23,116 nucleotides of DNA, taken from assembly GCA_964483085.1 (NCBI GenBank), contig CAYZZX010000020.1, positions 1 through 23,116 on the forward strand, in the 5' to 3' direction. The position numbers and the translations under genes are program-made. The notes under the pieces are model-generated. The model ran no database searches. It was not told the origin of the DNA and saw only the letters and a program-made list of their open reading frames with translations. The DNA comes from JALHFZ01 sp964483085 (GTDB lineage Bacteria; Synergistota; Synergistia; Synergistales; Aminobacteriaceae). This document shows, piece after piece, positions 14,005 through 21,678 of this stretch (positions are counted from its first letter, which is position 1; the number at the start of each line of letters is the position of its first letter).

Positions 14005-14838
14005 ATGATACCTTCAGCTTCGAAACCGGATCTGATCGTCTTCGATGTGGACGGCGTGCTGGTGGATGCCTCCCGGTCGTACCCCGAGGTCGTATCCAGA
14101 GCTCTTCTCTGGGGGTGGACCCGGGTTCTCGGCAACATTCCGGACAGCGAAGGGTTCTCCTACCGGCACTTTTCAGTCACAAAAACCCATCCTGCCTTCA
14201 ACGACGATTACGATATTGCCTGGGCCGCTCTCAACTGCGCCGCAGCCCGGAGAACCCCTTCCCTCGCCGCCAGCCTTCCTTCGCCTGAAGAATGGCTGTC
14301 TCTCCTGAACGGATTCACCGGCACTGACGTCGTTTCATGGGTGAGATCTGCCTTCGGAGAGACAGTTCTTCGGGAGCCTCTCCGGCAGGCATGCGAAGAA
14401 ATGTACTTCGGATGCGATGAGTACGAGGCCATGGGAGAAACTCCCCTCTACACGACCCGGAGAGCGGGTCTTTGGGAAAAGGAGCGCCCTCTCGCGTCCT
14501 TTTCATGGAGGGATCTTCCCCTTCCAGCGGGTATTTACACCGGCAGACCCCAAAGAGAGCTGCGCCTTGCTCTCAAGCTCTTGGATTGGGAGGACTTCCC
14601 GTCCGAGCTCATCGTCACGCCGGAGACGGGTATGATAAAACCATCTCCCGACGGCCTGGCCCTTCTGTGCGACAGAACCTCTACATCCCTTCCGCTTTTC
14701 CTCGGAGACGCGGAGAGTGACCGCCAGACCTCCAGGTCCTTCGGAAGAGGGTTCTTTGCTCCCATAGGAAGTTTTATTCCAAACCTGAGGGGGTATGAAA
14801 ATCCGGTTCAGGCCCTGATGGACTACGGCCTTCTGTAA
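14005..14838 (+). CDS. HAD superfamily (subfamily IA) hydrolase
   Basis: HAD phosphatases hydrolyse phosphate esters through an aspartyl-phosphate. The 277-residue protein has all four motifs: FDVDGVLVD (13-21) with nucleophile D14 and acid/base D16, IYTGRP (177-182) with T179, the lysine of GMIKPSPDG (209-217) at K212, and LGDAESDR (233-240) with D235 and D239. The opening FDVDGVLVDxSRSYPEVV resembles the TIGR01548 HAD group, some of which sit beside histidine biosynthesis genes; no such gene is here, so the substrate is open. A large helical cap lies between motifs I and II (about 30-170). The ATG has AGAGGTG 8 nt upstream. It converges on the CobB-like gene with only 9 nt between the stops. 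Confidence 0.88.
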   Translation: MIPSASKPDLIVFDVDGVLVDASRSYPEVVSRALLWGWTRVLGNIPDSEGFSYRHFSVTKTHPAFNDDYDIAWAALNCAAARRTPSLAASLPSPEEWLSLLNGFTGTDVVSWVRSAFGETVLREPLRQACEEMYFGCDEYEAMGETPLYTTRRAGLWEKERPLASFSWRDLPLPAGIYTGRPQRELRLALKLLDWEDFPSELIVTPETGMIKPSPDGLALLCDRTSTSLPLFLGDAESDRQTSRSFGRGFFAPIGSFIPNLRGYENPVQALMDYGLL

Positions 14839-14847
14839 AGCAACTTT

Positions 14848-16224
14848 TTATGATTTGCAGAAAGCCAGCCATCTTCCCATCCCCTCAATATTGCTCCAGG
14901 GCTGGATGCAGATGTCTGTGGCTATGCCCTTTCCGCGCTTCCACCCCGAGAGCCCGATGCTCCTGGTTTTGCCGAGCTCTCTCAAAGTCCAGAGGGACGG
15001 CGCCTCGTCATCCGGGTTGAGAACGGAGCAGTATGAAGGAATATGCCCCCGCATCTTTTCGCCTATATTCAGCACTGAGTCTCCCTCACGGGAGGAGATC
15101 TCCACCTTCCGGATTCCGTAAGAGGGCATGGCAAACTCCCCGCGAAAGGGAAAGATCCCCATCCCCTCATACTGACGTTCATTAGGAAGGAAGAAGGACT
15201 TACCGAGGAGGGGGGTGACCCCGCCGTTGACGAAAATACCCCGGCTGGAGCGGAAAAAACTGCGGAACCACTCCTTAACGCCTGGATTACCCAACAAATG
15301 TTCCGCGAGAAGAAAGCCGGGCCCATGGGGCACGTACAGGGCGTTCAATTCAGGTCCTCCTCTGCTCTGAAGCTCGAGCATCTTCACGGAGCAGCCAAAC
15401 ATGGAAAAAAGCTGGCGGGCATTGTCCCCTTCCAGCCGCAGCGCCTCATGGTCGACGATCCCCACTGAAAGACCCGCGTGCCTCCCGTTGAGAGGCTCAG
15501 TGATTTGCGTCCACTCGTCGTGAAAGCGAGCGATCCCCCAGAGGACATTCCAGTCCACCTGCCCGGCAGAAGCTGCAAGCTGAGCGGCCGCCGTCTTCAC
15601 CTGCAGAGAAATTTTAGCTGAAGAATCGGGAAGGCACATCTCAAGCAGTTCGGGAGCGCTTTTTTCGAGATTTCCCGGAATATAGCCCAGGGTCATCAGC
15701 GGAGATTGCCTCCCCGTTTCAATTTCGAGAAGCTGATATTCCCTCGGGTTCAGTACTGACGAGAAAAGAACCGCCGGCAGAGAGATGCCTCCCGGACCGG
15801 CGAAACGTTTCGTCACATCCTCGATGATCCTCGCGGCCACTCCTGCGGACGAATCAGAATAGATCACGGGAATCATGGGACATGCAAGGCGTCTGCAGAT
15901 CTCCCCCCCCTCAGGGAAAAAGGAGAAGGTGTCGATGTCGATCCGCTCTCCGAGGGGAACAAATATGATATTGAGAGAGTCTGGGCGGGACGCCCTCTGA
16001 AAGAGGGTTTTGAATGTCCGCGCGCTTCCGCAGGAAAGAGGGTCGAGAATGGTCACCTCTTCTCCGAGAACGAGTCCGGCGAGCCGGGAGAGGTATTCGT
16101 CGGGGCCGGCGCAGAAAATCTTCAGAGGGTGTCCGAGATTCTTCAGCGCGGCAGCCGCAAGGATACTCTGGGGAACCTTTCCGGGCCTCTTTTCGTGAGC
16201 AAGGACGATACGGGGAATATTCAC
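14848..16224 (-). CDS. Degenerate CobB/CbiA-like protein, probably not an amidotransferase
   Basis: CobB/CbiA amidates cobyrinate using an N-terminal ATP-binding P-loop domain and a C-terminal class-I glutamine amidotransferase domain. This 458-residue protein has the same outline: an N-terminal part with LGYIPGNLEKSAPE (179-192), like the LGYLPRxxxLxLPE segment of CobB, and a C-terminal part with GLSVGIVDHEALRL (251-264), ALYVPHGPGFLLAEHL (295-310) and FVNGGVTPLLG (331-341). Three key sites are lost: the N-terminus reads HEKRPGKVPQS instead of a GxxSGxGKT P-loop, the nucleophile Cys of AECGG is Asn333, and the His near the C-terminus is replaced in the DICIQPWSN segment. The start is GTG, with AAAGGAG 7 nt upstream. 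A binding or regulatory role is inferred. No cobalamin genes are nearby. It is divergent from asnS. Confidence 0.7.
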   Translation of the reverse strand: MNIPRIVLAHEKRPGKVPQSILAAAALKNLGHPLKIFCAGPDEYLSRLAGLVLGEEVTILDPLSCGSARTFKTLFQRASRPDSLNIIFVPLGERIDIDTFSFFPEGGEICRRLACPMIPVIYSDSSAGVAARIIEDVTKRFAGPGGISLPAVLFSSVLNPREYQLLEIETGRQSPLMTLGYIPGNLEKSAPELLEMCLPDSSAKISLQVKTAAAQLAASAGQVDWNVLWGIARFHDEWTQITEPLNGRHAGLSVGIVDHEALRLEGDNARQLFSMFGCSVKMLELQSRGGPELNALYVPHGPGFLLAEHLLGNPGVKEWFRSFFRSSRGIFVNGGVTPLLGKSFFLPNERQYEGMGIFPFRGEFAMPSYGIRKVEISSREGDSVLNIGEKMRGHIPSYCSVLNPDDEAPSLWTLRELGKTRSIGLSGWKRGKGIATDICIQPWSNIEGMGRWLAFCKS

Positions 16225-16241
16225 TCTGCTTCTCCTTTTTT

Positions 16242-16270
16242 TTCACTTGTCGTTTAGTGTATCATATACT
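16242..16270 (+). promoter_or_regulatory. Probable asnS promoter
   Basis: TTCACT (16242-16247, 4 of 6) and TATACT (16265-16270, 5 of 6) are 17 nt apart, giving a transcription start near 16277 and a leader of about 54 nt. The region lies in the gap shared with the divergent CobB-like gene. Confidence 0.5.
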
Positions 16271-16330
16271 CGCAGCCGAAAAAGGGGACGGCCATTTTTG
16301 CTTTTATACAGCTTGGGAGGTAGATTAGAC

Positions 16331-17632
16331 ATGACAGTTCCATGGGTATATATCGGAGATCTTCCGTCAAAAATCGATTCACAGGTCACCCTCAAGGGGT
16401 GGCTCTACAACATGAGGAGTTCGGGAAAAATCCACTTTCTCCAGCTTCGGGACGGAACGGGCACTGTGCAGGGAGTGATGGTAAAGTCTGAGGTATCTGA
16501 AGACCTCTTCGCCGCCGCCAAGGGGCTCCGCCTCGAGGCTTCCGTCGAGGTAACGGGCCTTGTCCGCAAGGACGAGCGGGCTCCTTCGGGGGTAGAGCTT
16601 TCAGTCTCGGCCGTGAACATCCTTCAAAACCCCGAATCGGACTACCCCATCGGAAAAAAAGAGCACGGTATCGACTTCCTGCTCGACAACCGCCACCTCT
16701 GGCTTCGAAGCAGCCGCCAACACGCCATCATGAAAATCCGCGAACGGGTCATCTGGGCCGCCCGTGAATTTTTTCATTCCGACGGCTACCTCCTCGTGGA
16801 CAGCCCCATTATCAGCGGAGCTGCCGGAGAGGGGGCTTCCGGGCTCTTCGAAATCGACTACTTTGATTCAAAGGCATACCTTGCCCAGACTGGGCAGCTC
16901 TACGCGGAAGCCGCCGCAGCAGCCTACGGAAAGGTCTACTGCCTCGGCCCGACCTTCCGGGCAGAAAAGTCGAAGACCCGACGCCATCTCACCGAATTCT
17001 GGATGCTCGAGCCGGAGGTCGCCTTCTATGACCACAAGGACAACATGGACCTCCAGGAGCGGCTCATCGTCCATCTGGTATCCCAGGTTCTCGAACATTG
17101 CGGCGAAGAACTTCATACCCTGGAAAGGGATGTCTCGAAGCTCGAGAACATCAAAGCCCCCTTTCCTCACCTCCAGTATTCCGAGGCTATCGACATGCTC
17201 ACCCGCCTCGGGAGCTCCACGCCCTACGGAAGTGACCTCGGGAGCGAAGACGAGACGATCCTCACGAAACAGTTCGACCGTCCGGTTTTCATCGAGAACT
17301 ACCCCAAATCGGTAAAGGCCTTTTACATGAAAGAACACCCCGACAATCCTGACCTCGTCCTGTGCGACGACCTTCTCGCACCGGAGGGGTACGGAGAGAT
17401 CATCGGCGGCTCTCAGCGGGAGGACGACTATGACCGCCTGCTGGCGAGAATTCGGGAGGAGGGGCTTCCCGAGGAACCCTATGACTGGTATCTCGATCTC
17501 CGGCGGTACGGCACCTTTGTTCACAGCGGATTCGGAATGGGAATTGAACGGGTTGTCGCGTGGGTTAGCGGCCTGCAACATATCCGAGAGGCCATTCCCT
17601 GGCCCCGCACAATCTACCGCCTGAAACCCTGA
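16331..17632 (+). CDS. asnS: Asparaginyl-tRNA synthetase
   Basis: AsnRS charges tRNA-Asn with asparagine. The 433-residue class IIb synthetase has an N-terminal OB-fold anticodon-binding domain (about 1-105, VTLKGWLYNMRSSGKIHFLQLRDGTG-like), then the catalytic domain. Motif 2 is FRAEKSKTRRHLTEFWMLEPE-like at 209-229; motif 3 is GFGMGIERVV near 407-416. WMLEPE and the ending WPRTIYRLKP fit AsnRS rather than AspRS. The ATG at 16331 has GGGAGG 10 nt upstream; the frame is open 28 codons further back but those overlap the promoter. It is a single-gene unit followed by two strong inverted repeats. Confidence 0.96.
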   Translation: MTVPWVYIGDLPSKIDSQVTLKGWLYNMRSSGKIHFLQLRDGTGTVQGVMVKSEVSEDLFAAAKGLRLEASVEVTGLVRKDERAPSGVELSVSAVNILQNPESDYPIGKKEHGIDFLLDNRHLWLRSSRQHAIMKIRERVIWAAREFFHSDGYLLVDSPIISGAAGEGASGLFEIDYFDSKAYLAQTGQLYAEAAAAAYGKVYCLGPTFRAEKSKTRRHLTEFWMLEPEVAFYDHKDNMDLQERLIVHLVSQVLEHCGEELHTLERDVSKLENIKAPFPHLQYSEAIDMLTRLGSSTPYGSDLGSEDETILTKQFDRPVFIENYPKSVKAFYMKEHPDNPDLVLCDDLLAPEGYGEIIGGSQREDDYDRLLARIREEGLPEEPYDWYLDLRRYGTFVHSGFGMGIERVVAWVSGLQHIREAIPWPRTIYRLKP

Positions 17633-17636
17633 TGAA

Positions 17637-17667
17637 CTCTTAGCCGCAGCTGCGGGGGCGGCAAGAG
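17637..17667 (+). other. Hairpin directly after asnS
   Basis: CTCTT-A-GCCGC (17637-17647) can pair with GCGGC-AAGAG (17658-17667), giving 10 bp with one bulged A and a 10-nt loop. It starts 4 nt after the asnS stop. An alternative perfect palindrome CCGCAGCTGCGG (17644-17655) overlaps it. There is no T run after it, so termination by this element alone is doubtful. Confidence 0.4.
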
Positions 17668-17694
17668 ATTCGATCAATTCAAAATCTGCTACAA

Positions 17695-17745
17695 AACGAC
17701 ATTGAAGGGGAAGGCCAACAGTTGGCCTTCCCCTTCAATGTCGTT
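17695..17745. repeat. Perfect 25-bp inverted repeat around a single A
   Basis: The arms 17695-17719 and 17721-17745 are exact reverse complements with only A17720 between them. As RNA this would form a stem of about 24 bp with a CAG loop. Plus-strand bases after it are GCGGAAAG, not a U tract; on the minus strand four T follow. It lies 62 nt after asnS in the 338-nt gap before the dipeptidase gene. It may end the asnS transcript, act as a transcription block or cruciform, or be a remnant of a mobile repeat. No second copy is seen in the window. Confidence 0.85.
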
Positions 17746-17863
17746 GCGGAAAGTTCTTCAGAAAAACCCTCTTTCACCTCACGTCTACGACTAATCAAGT
17801 AAACCATATGAGCATAAAGCGAATTTACCACTGGAATCACTGGCTTTTTTCAGATACTAGCTG

Positions 17864-17869
17864 TATAAT
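17864..17869 (+). promoter_or_regulatory. Probable -10 box of the C69 dipeptidase promoter
   Basis: A perfect TATAAT lies 101 nt before the start codon. The hexamer 17 nt upstream (TGGCTT) matches the -35 consensus poorly, so an activator may be needed. Transcription would start near 17876, right at a short hairpin (ATGAAGC-AAAA-GCTTCAT, 17877-17894). The stretch 17746-17863 holds nothing else I can name. Confidence 0.5.
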
Positions 17870-17876
17870 ACAACAA

Positions 17877-17940
17877 ATGAAGCAAAAGCTTCATGGGCAT
17901 CCACGGAGGCAACGCAAGGTCGTCTCTGCCGGATGTTTTT
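17877..17940 (+). promoter_or_regulatory. Structured 5' leader, possible attenuator
   Basis: Two structures can form in the dipeptidase mRNA leader. The first is a perfect 7-bp hairpin with an AAAA loop (17877-17894). In the second, CATCC (17898-17902) pairs with GGATG (17931-17935) and, inside it, GGCA (17908-17911) with TGCC (17927-17930), followed directly by TTTTT (17936-17940). A GC stem then a T run resembles an intrinsic terminator inside the leader. No known riboswitch class is recognised. Confidence 0.3.
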
Positions 17941-17970
17941 CCAAAAATCTCATTTCAGGAGGTAGGAAGA

Positions 17971-19641
17971 ATGAAGATTTTCAGGCGTTCCAAATTTATT
18001 TTGTCGGCGATGCTTCTTCTCTTTTTCGCTCAGGCAGCAGTTGCATGCAGCCCTATGGGTGTCGGGAAAGACGCAAGCGCAGACGGTTCTGTTTTAGTCA
18101 GCCACACATGCGACGGCTGGTATGATCATCGCATCCAGATCGTTCCGGGAGGAACTCACAAGCCGGGCGAAATGGTAGACATCTACAACGTCCTGTGCGT
18201 TGCCACCCGTCCGGACCGGCCGATCAAAAAAGTCGGAGAGATCCCCCAGGCGGAAAAAACCTATACCTATTTCCACATCGGCTACCCCTTCATGAACGAT
18301 CAGCAGCTCATGATGGCAGAATTCACCTGGAGCGGACGGGATGAACTCGGAAGCCCCGAAGGACTTATGTATATCGAAAACCTTCAGGACCTCGGCCTGG
18401 CACGAGCCGCGACTGCCAGAGAGGCAATCGCAGTCATGGGTGCTCTGGCAGAGAAACACGGCTATGCCGACGGCGGCGAGACCCTCGTGATCGGCGACCC
18501 GAAGGAACTCTGGGTATTCGAAGTCTGCGGTCCCGGCCTCTGGAACAAAGAGTCCGACCGACCGGGAGCTCACTGGGTTGCCCGGCGCGTTCCCGATGAC
18601 CAGGTATTCGTGGGGGCAAACCGCGCCCGCATCGGCGAAATTGATTTCGACGACAAGGAAAACTTCATGTATTCCACAGATATCACAAAACTGCCCGAGC
18701 AGATGGGCTGGTGGAAAAAAGGCGAACCCTTCCATTTCGCGAACGTCTTCAACCCCGAACCCTACGGCTACCCCTACTACCAGGCCCGCAGGGAGTGGAG
18801 AATGCTGAGCCTCATAGCCCCCTCCAAGACATTCGATGTAATTGATGAGTACGAACACTACCCCTTCTCCATAGTTCCCGACAAGAAGCTGAAGATCCAG
18901 GACATCATGAACGTCTACAGCGACCATCTCGAGGGAACAGACTACGACCTGACCAAGGGGCCGGCAGCGGGACCCTTCGGCAGCCCCAACCGTTGGGCTA
19001 CTCCGGCATCCGTTCGCCCCGAAGGCAAGAAGGGGCTCGATTGGGAGCGTCCCCTCGCCATGTTCCGGTGCTCCTACAGCTTCGTCTCCCAGAGCCGGGA
19101 TTGGCTTCCCAACCCCGTGGGCGGAGTTCTGTGGTTCGGCCAGGACGCTCCGGACACGACCGTCTATGTCCCCATCTACTGCGGCGTGACAGAGCTTCCG
19201 AAACCCTGGACAACGGGCAAACGGCACGTATACGACCGGGACAACGCCTGGTGGGCCTTCAACCTCGTCAATAACTGGGCCAACCTTCGCTGGAACGCCA
19301 TGTACGCAGAGATTCGGGAGAAGAAGGCCGAGTTCGAGAACGTCTTCTTCGAGAATCAGGCTGAGGTCGAGAAGAAAGCTGCCGATCTCTATAAGAACGA
19401 TCCCGCGCAGGCTGTGAAATATCTTACTGAGTACACCAACGACGCATTGAATAAGGTTGAAAAGGGCTGGTGGGACTTCGCATTCCATCTCATCGGTAAA
19501 TACCAGGACGGCGCAGTCATCAACGCAGAGGGCAAACAGGTCTCCGTCGGCTACCCCACTGAATATCTGGAAGAAGTGGGCTTCGGCGAACTTACCCTTC
19601 GGGATCTTGAACGTAAGAAATCAGGTAAAACAGGGAAATAA
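17971..19641 (+). CDS. Secreted C69-family dipeptidase
   Basis: Peptidase family C69 (PepD-like) enzymes are N-terminal-nucleophile hydrolases that cleave dipeptides. The 556-residue protein begins with a Sec signal peptide (KIFRRSK, then a hydrophobic core at 9-22) ending AAVA just before Cys26. The following sequence CSPMGVGKDASADGSVLVS (26-44) matches the family start, in which the nucleophile Cys is usually residue 2 right after Met. Export cleavage would thus expose the nucleophile as the new N-terminus. AVAC is not a good lipobox. The rest has the family length, with a helical, Lys/Glu-rich region near 455-520. The ATG at 17971 has AGGAGG 8 nt upstream; an ATG at 17893 lies in the leader hairpin and is rejected. 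It is probably periplasmic or outside the cell, and serves peptide use. Confidence 0.9.
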   Translation: MKIFRRSKFILSAMLLLFFAQAAVACSPMGVGKDASADGSVLVSHTCDGWYDHRIQIVPGGTHKPGEMVDIYNVLCVATRPDRPIKKVGEIPQAEKTYTYFHIGYPFMNDQQLMMAEFTWSGRDELGSPEGLMYIENLQDLGLARAATAREAIAVMGALAEKHGYADGGETLVIGDPKELWVFEVCGPGLWNKESDRPGAHWVARRVPDDQVFVGANRARIGEIDFDDKENFMYSTDITKLPEQMGWWKKGEPFHFANVFNPEPYGYPYYQARREWRMLSLIAPSKTFDVIDEYEHYPFSIVPDKKLKIQDIMNVYSDHLEGTDYDLTKGPAAGPFGSPNRWATPASVRPEGKKGLDWERPLAMFRCSYSFVSQSRDWLPNPVGGVLWFGQDAPDTTVYVPIYCGVTELPKPWTTGKRHVYDRDNAWWAFNLVNNWANLRWNAMYAEIREKKAEFENVFFENQAEVEKKAADLYKNDPAQAVKYLTEYTNDALNKVEKGWWDFAFHLIGKYQDGAVINAEGKQVSVGYPTEYLEEVGFGELTLRDLERKKSGKTGK

Positions 19642-19651
19642 AAAGATTCAG

Positions 19652-19681
19652 GAAGGAGGGCTGTTTCACCGGCCCTCCTTC
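19652..19681 (+). terminator. Stem-loop between dipeptidase and DUF6305 genes
   Basis: GAAGGAGGGC (19652-19661) and GCCCTCCTTC (19672-19681) form a perfect 10-bp stem with a 10-nt loop, 10 nt after the dipeptidase stop. The bases after it are AAAATTCAATTTTT, so the T run comes late. It may be a terminator, a partial terminator or an mRNA-protecting stem. Confidence 0.6.
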
Positions 19682-19722
19682 AAAATTCAATTTTTCTCTG
19701 AATGCAAAGGAGGAGTTTAAAG

Positions 19723-20271
19723 ATGAAAAAACTTATTTTCGTATTAGCGGCTCTGCTGCTCTTCGGCAGTCTCGCTTTCGCTGCGGAAACCGAACCGGTC
19801 AAGCTCGAAGGCCCCTTTATCGTCACCACATGCGGCCAGAGCCCCGGTGCTGTGATGATCAAAATGTCGGCCATGCAGGTCGGAGTCACGGCGGAGAATA
19901 ATAACCAGCTCTCGGCATCAGACCTCGAGGGCACGGACGCTAAAACCCTCATCGTCACAAGCGGCACGAGCATGAAGGGAATGGGCGCCGCAGGCACCAA
20001 CGTGGACAACGAGATCGAACGCTGTACTGAGCTCATCGCTGCGGCGAAAAAAGCAGGGATGAAGGTTGTCGGAGCTCACGTGGAGGGTATGGCCAGGCGC
20101 ACCGACTCCTCGGACCAGGCCTCCATTGATGCGGTGATGAAGGATGCTGATGTTATCCTCGTCATCGACGACAGCGACAGCGACGGCTTCTTCACAAAAT
20201 ACGCCGCCGAGCATGAAAAACCTCTTCTGAAGGTCAAGGACGCTCTCGCCATAGGGGCCGTGCTGAAGTAA
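19723..20271 (+). CDS. Periplasmic DUF6305 family protein
   Basis: The biochemical role of this family is not known. The 182-residue precursor has a clear signal peptide (1-20, ending LAFA before Ala-Glu), leaving a mature alpha/beta protein of about 162 residues. Visible family-like segments are TTCGQSPGAVM (35-45), KTLIVTSGTSMKGMGAAG (74-91), AAKKAGMKVVGAHVEG (107-122) and DADVILVIDDSDSDGFFT (141-158). The alternating strands and glycine loops resemble a small Rossmann-like fold. The ATG at 19723 has AAAGGAGG 9 nt upstream; an in-frame ATG at 19702 contains that site and is rejected. It is flanked by two stem-loops, upstream and downstream, and followed by a TRAP-like permease. A solute-capturing role for that permease is an inference from position only. 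Confidence 0.8.
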   Translation: MKKLIFVLAALLLFGSLAFAAETEPVKLEGPFIVTTCGQSPGAVMIKMSAMQVGVTAENNNQLSASDLEGTDAKTLIVTSGTSMKGMGAAGTNVDNEIERCTELIAAAKKAGMKVVGAHVEGMARRTDSSDQASIDAVMKDADVILVIDDSDSDGFFTKYAAEHEKPLLKVKDALAIGAVLK

Positions 20272-20285
20272 TTTCTTCCGATTTC

Positions 20286-20310
20286 AAGGGCCTCTTCTGA
20301 GGCCCTTTTT
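20286..20310 (+). terminator. Intrinsic terminator after the DUF6305 gene
   Basis: AAGGGCCTC (20286-20294) and GAGGCCCTT (20299-20307) form a perfect 9-bp stem with a TTCT tetraloop, running into a five-T tract. It is the most typical terminator of this module. The permease gene starts 30 nt later with no visible promoter between, so some readthrough is expected. Confidence 0.88.
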
Positions 20311-20339
20311 CTCTACCTTTTTCCGAAAGGGTGTCTTAA

Positions 20340-21674
20340 ATGACCATTTTTCACCATTCTCTGCTCGTCCTGGCCGTCATCATCGCTGTCTTCGCCCTGA
20401 GCAAATACCTGAAGCTGACAACCGAACTCTCAATGTTCGCCGCGACACTGGCGGCCCTCGTCGCCCATGCCGTTCTTCCGAAGGGGGTCGATCCGAGGTC
20501 AGCCCTTCCCATCTCTGAAATGATCCGCCATCTCGTGGAGGGGTCGTTCACCTACTTCGACGTCTGCCTGATTTTCCTTACAGCCACCTATTTCATGGCT
20601 CTCTATAAAGAGGCGGGAGGAGTGGCCTTCATCGTGCGGGAGATCGTCCGCACCTTTCATTCACAGCGGATCATCTGTCTCCTTCTTCTCGTAGTCGTCA
20701 TGATGGTTCCGGGAGCGATCACCGGCTCGGGCGCCACGACCGTACTCACCGTGGGCTCTCTTGTGGGTGCTGTTCTCGTGTCCATGGGAGTGCCTGAGGA
20801 TAAGAGAGTCGCCCTTATCTTTCTTCTCGCAGCCATGAGCGCGGCCTGCCCTCCCATTAACCTCTGGGCGATGATGGCCTCCGCGGGGGCAAACATGCCC
20901 TACGTCGGCTTCGCTATTCCTCTCGCCATCCTCTCCATCTCCGGTGCTCTTTTTTCCGCCTTCTGGCTCGCCGGACGAGGACAATCCGTGGACCTCGAAA
21001 AAGCCCTCGCCGATCTGCCGGAAGTACCCGCCGGATGGAACTGGATCCGGGCCTCTCTCCCCTTCATCGTTCTTCTCGCCCTCGTTCTTGCGGGAAGGGT
21101 ATTTCCCTACTCATTTCCGGTCATCGGGCTGCCCCTCATCTTCATGATCAGCGGGCTCACGGTTCTCTTTGTCAGCCCCCTGAAGCCTCGCCTTTTCCCG
21201 GTAGCCTGTGCTACGGTGAAGAACCTTCTGGGTCTCGTGGGAATCATGGTCGTCGTCGGGGCTCTCATTCAGATCACTGCCTTGAGCGGAGTTCGGGGGC
21301 TTCTCTCCCTCGCCGTCGTGACATTGCCGCTGAGCGTGCTCTTCTATACCCTCTGGATCATCCTGCCCGTCTCTGAGGGTGTCCTTCAGTATGCCGTAGC
21401 GCCCCTCTTCGGCGTTCCCCTCGTCATGCTCTTCAATATGAAGGGGCTGAACCCCATTATTTCCCTCGCCGCATGGTCGGTGATGTGGCCTCTCGGAGAC
21501 TGCCTTCCTCCAACGGCAGTGGTGGGCAGGGCGTCTGTCATGGAGCTTAACTACAAGGGCAGCTACTTCGGAGGGTTTGTCAAAGCCGCCCTCGTCCCCA
21601 TGGCATTCATCCTCCTTCTGTCGACGCTCTTCATGGTCTACAGCAAGGAACTGTCCAATTTGATCGGAGGGTAA
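20340..21674 (+). CDS. TRAP DctM-like large permease
   Basis: The 444-residue integral membrane protein has about 11-12 hydrophobic segments in two similar halves. The first half contains PGAITGSGATTVLTVGSL (125-142) and then AAMSAACPPINLW (164-176), which match the re-entrant ITGSSxAT...PPS pattern of TRAP large subunits (ion transporter superfamily). The second half has a matching PLGDCLPPTAVVGRAS (386-401). These loops normally bind Na+ and substrate acid groups, so Na+-driven uptake of an organic acid or small peptide-like acid is likely; the true substrate is unknown. No DctP-type binding protein or DctQ subunit is nearby. The ATG has AAAGGG 8 nt upstream. The next gene's ribosome site overlaps its last codons. 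Confidence 0.8.
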   Translation: MTIFHHSLLVLAVIIAVFALSKYLKLTTELSMFAATLAALVAHAVLPKGVDPRSALPISEMIRHLVEGSFTYFDVCLIFLTATYFMALYKEAGGVAFIVREIVRTFHSQRIICLLLLVVVMMVPGAITGSGATTVLTVGSLVGAVLVSMGVPEDKRVALIFLLAAMSAACPPINLWAMMASAGANMPYVGFAIPLAILSISGALFSAFWLAGRGQSVDLEKALADLPEVPAGWNWIRASLPFIVLLALVLAGRVFPYSFPVIGLPLIFMISGLTVLFVSPLKPRLFPVACATVKNLLGLVGIMVVVGALIQITALSGVRGLLSLAVVTLPLSVLFYTLWIILPVSEGVLQYAVAPLFGVPLVMLFNMKGLNPIISLAAWSVMWPLGDCLPPTAVVGRASVMELNYKGSYFGGFVKAALVPMAFILLLSTLFMVYSKELSNLIGG

Positions 21675-21678
21675 CTCA

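Noticed and set aside
16868..17677. 269-codon minus-strand frame opposite asnS
   Set aside because: It is antisense to the conserved catalytic domain of asnS, with no ribosome site or domain.
17893..17970. Earlier start of the dipeptidase at 17893
   Set aside because: The extra 26 codons have no ribosome site, lie in leader hairpins and would bury the signal peptide; 17971 has AGGAGG at the right distance.
18094..19488. Long open frame (464 codons) on the minus strand opposite the dipeptidase gene
   Set aside because: It is the antisense shadow of a well-supported gene; the composition is low-complexity Gly/Val-rich, with no ribosome site or recognisable domain.
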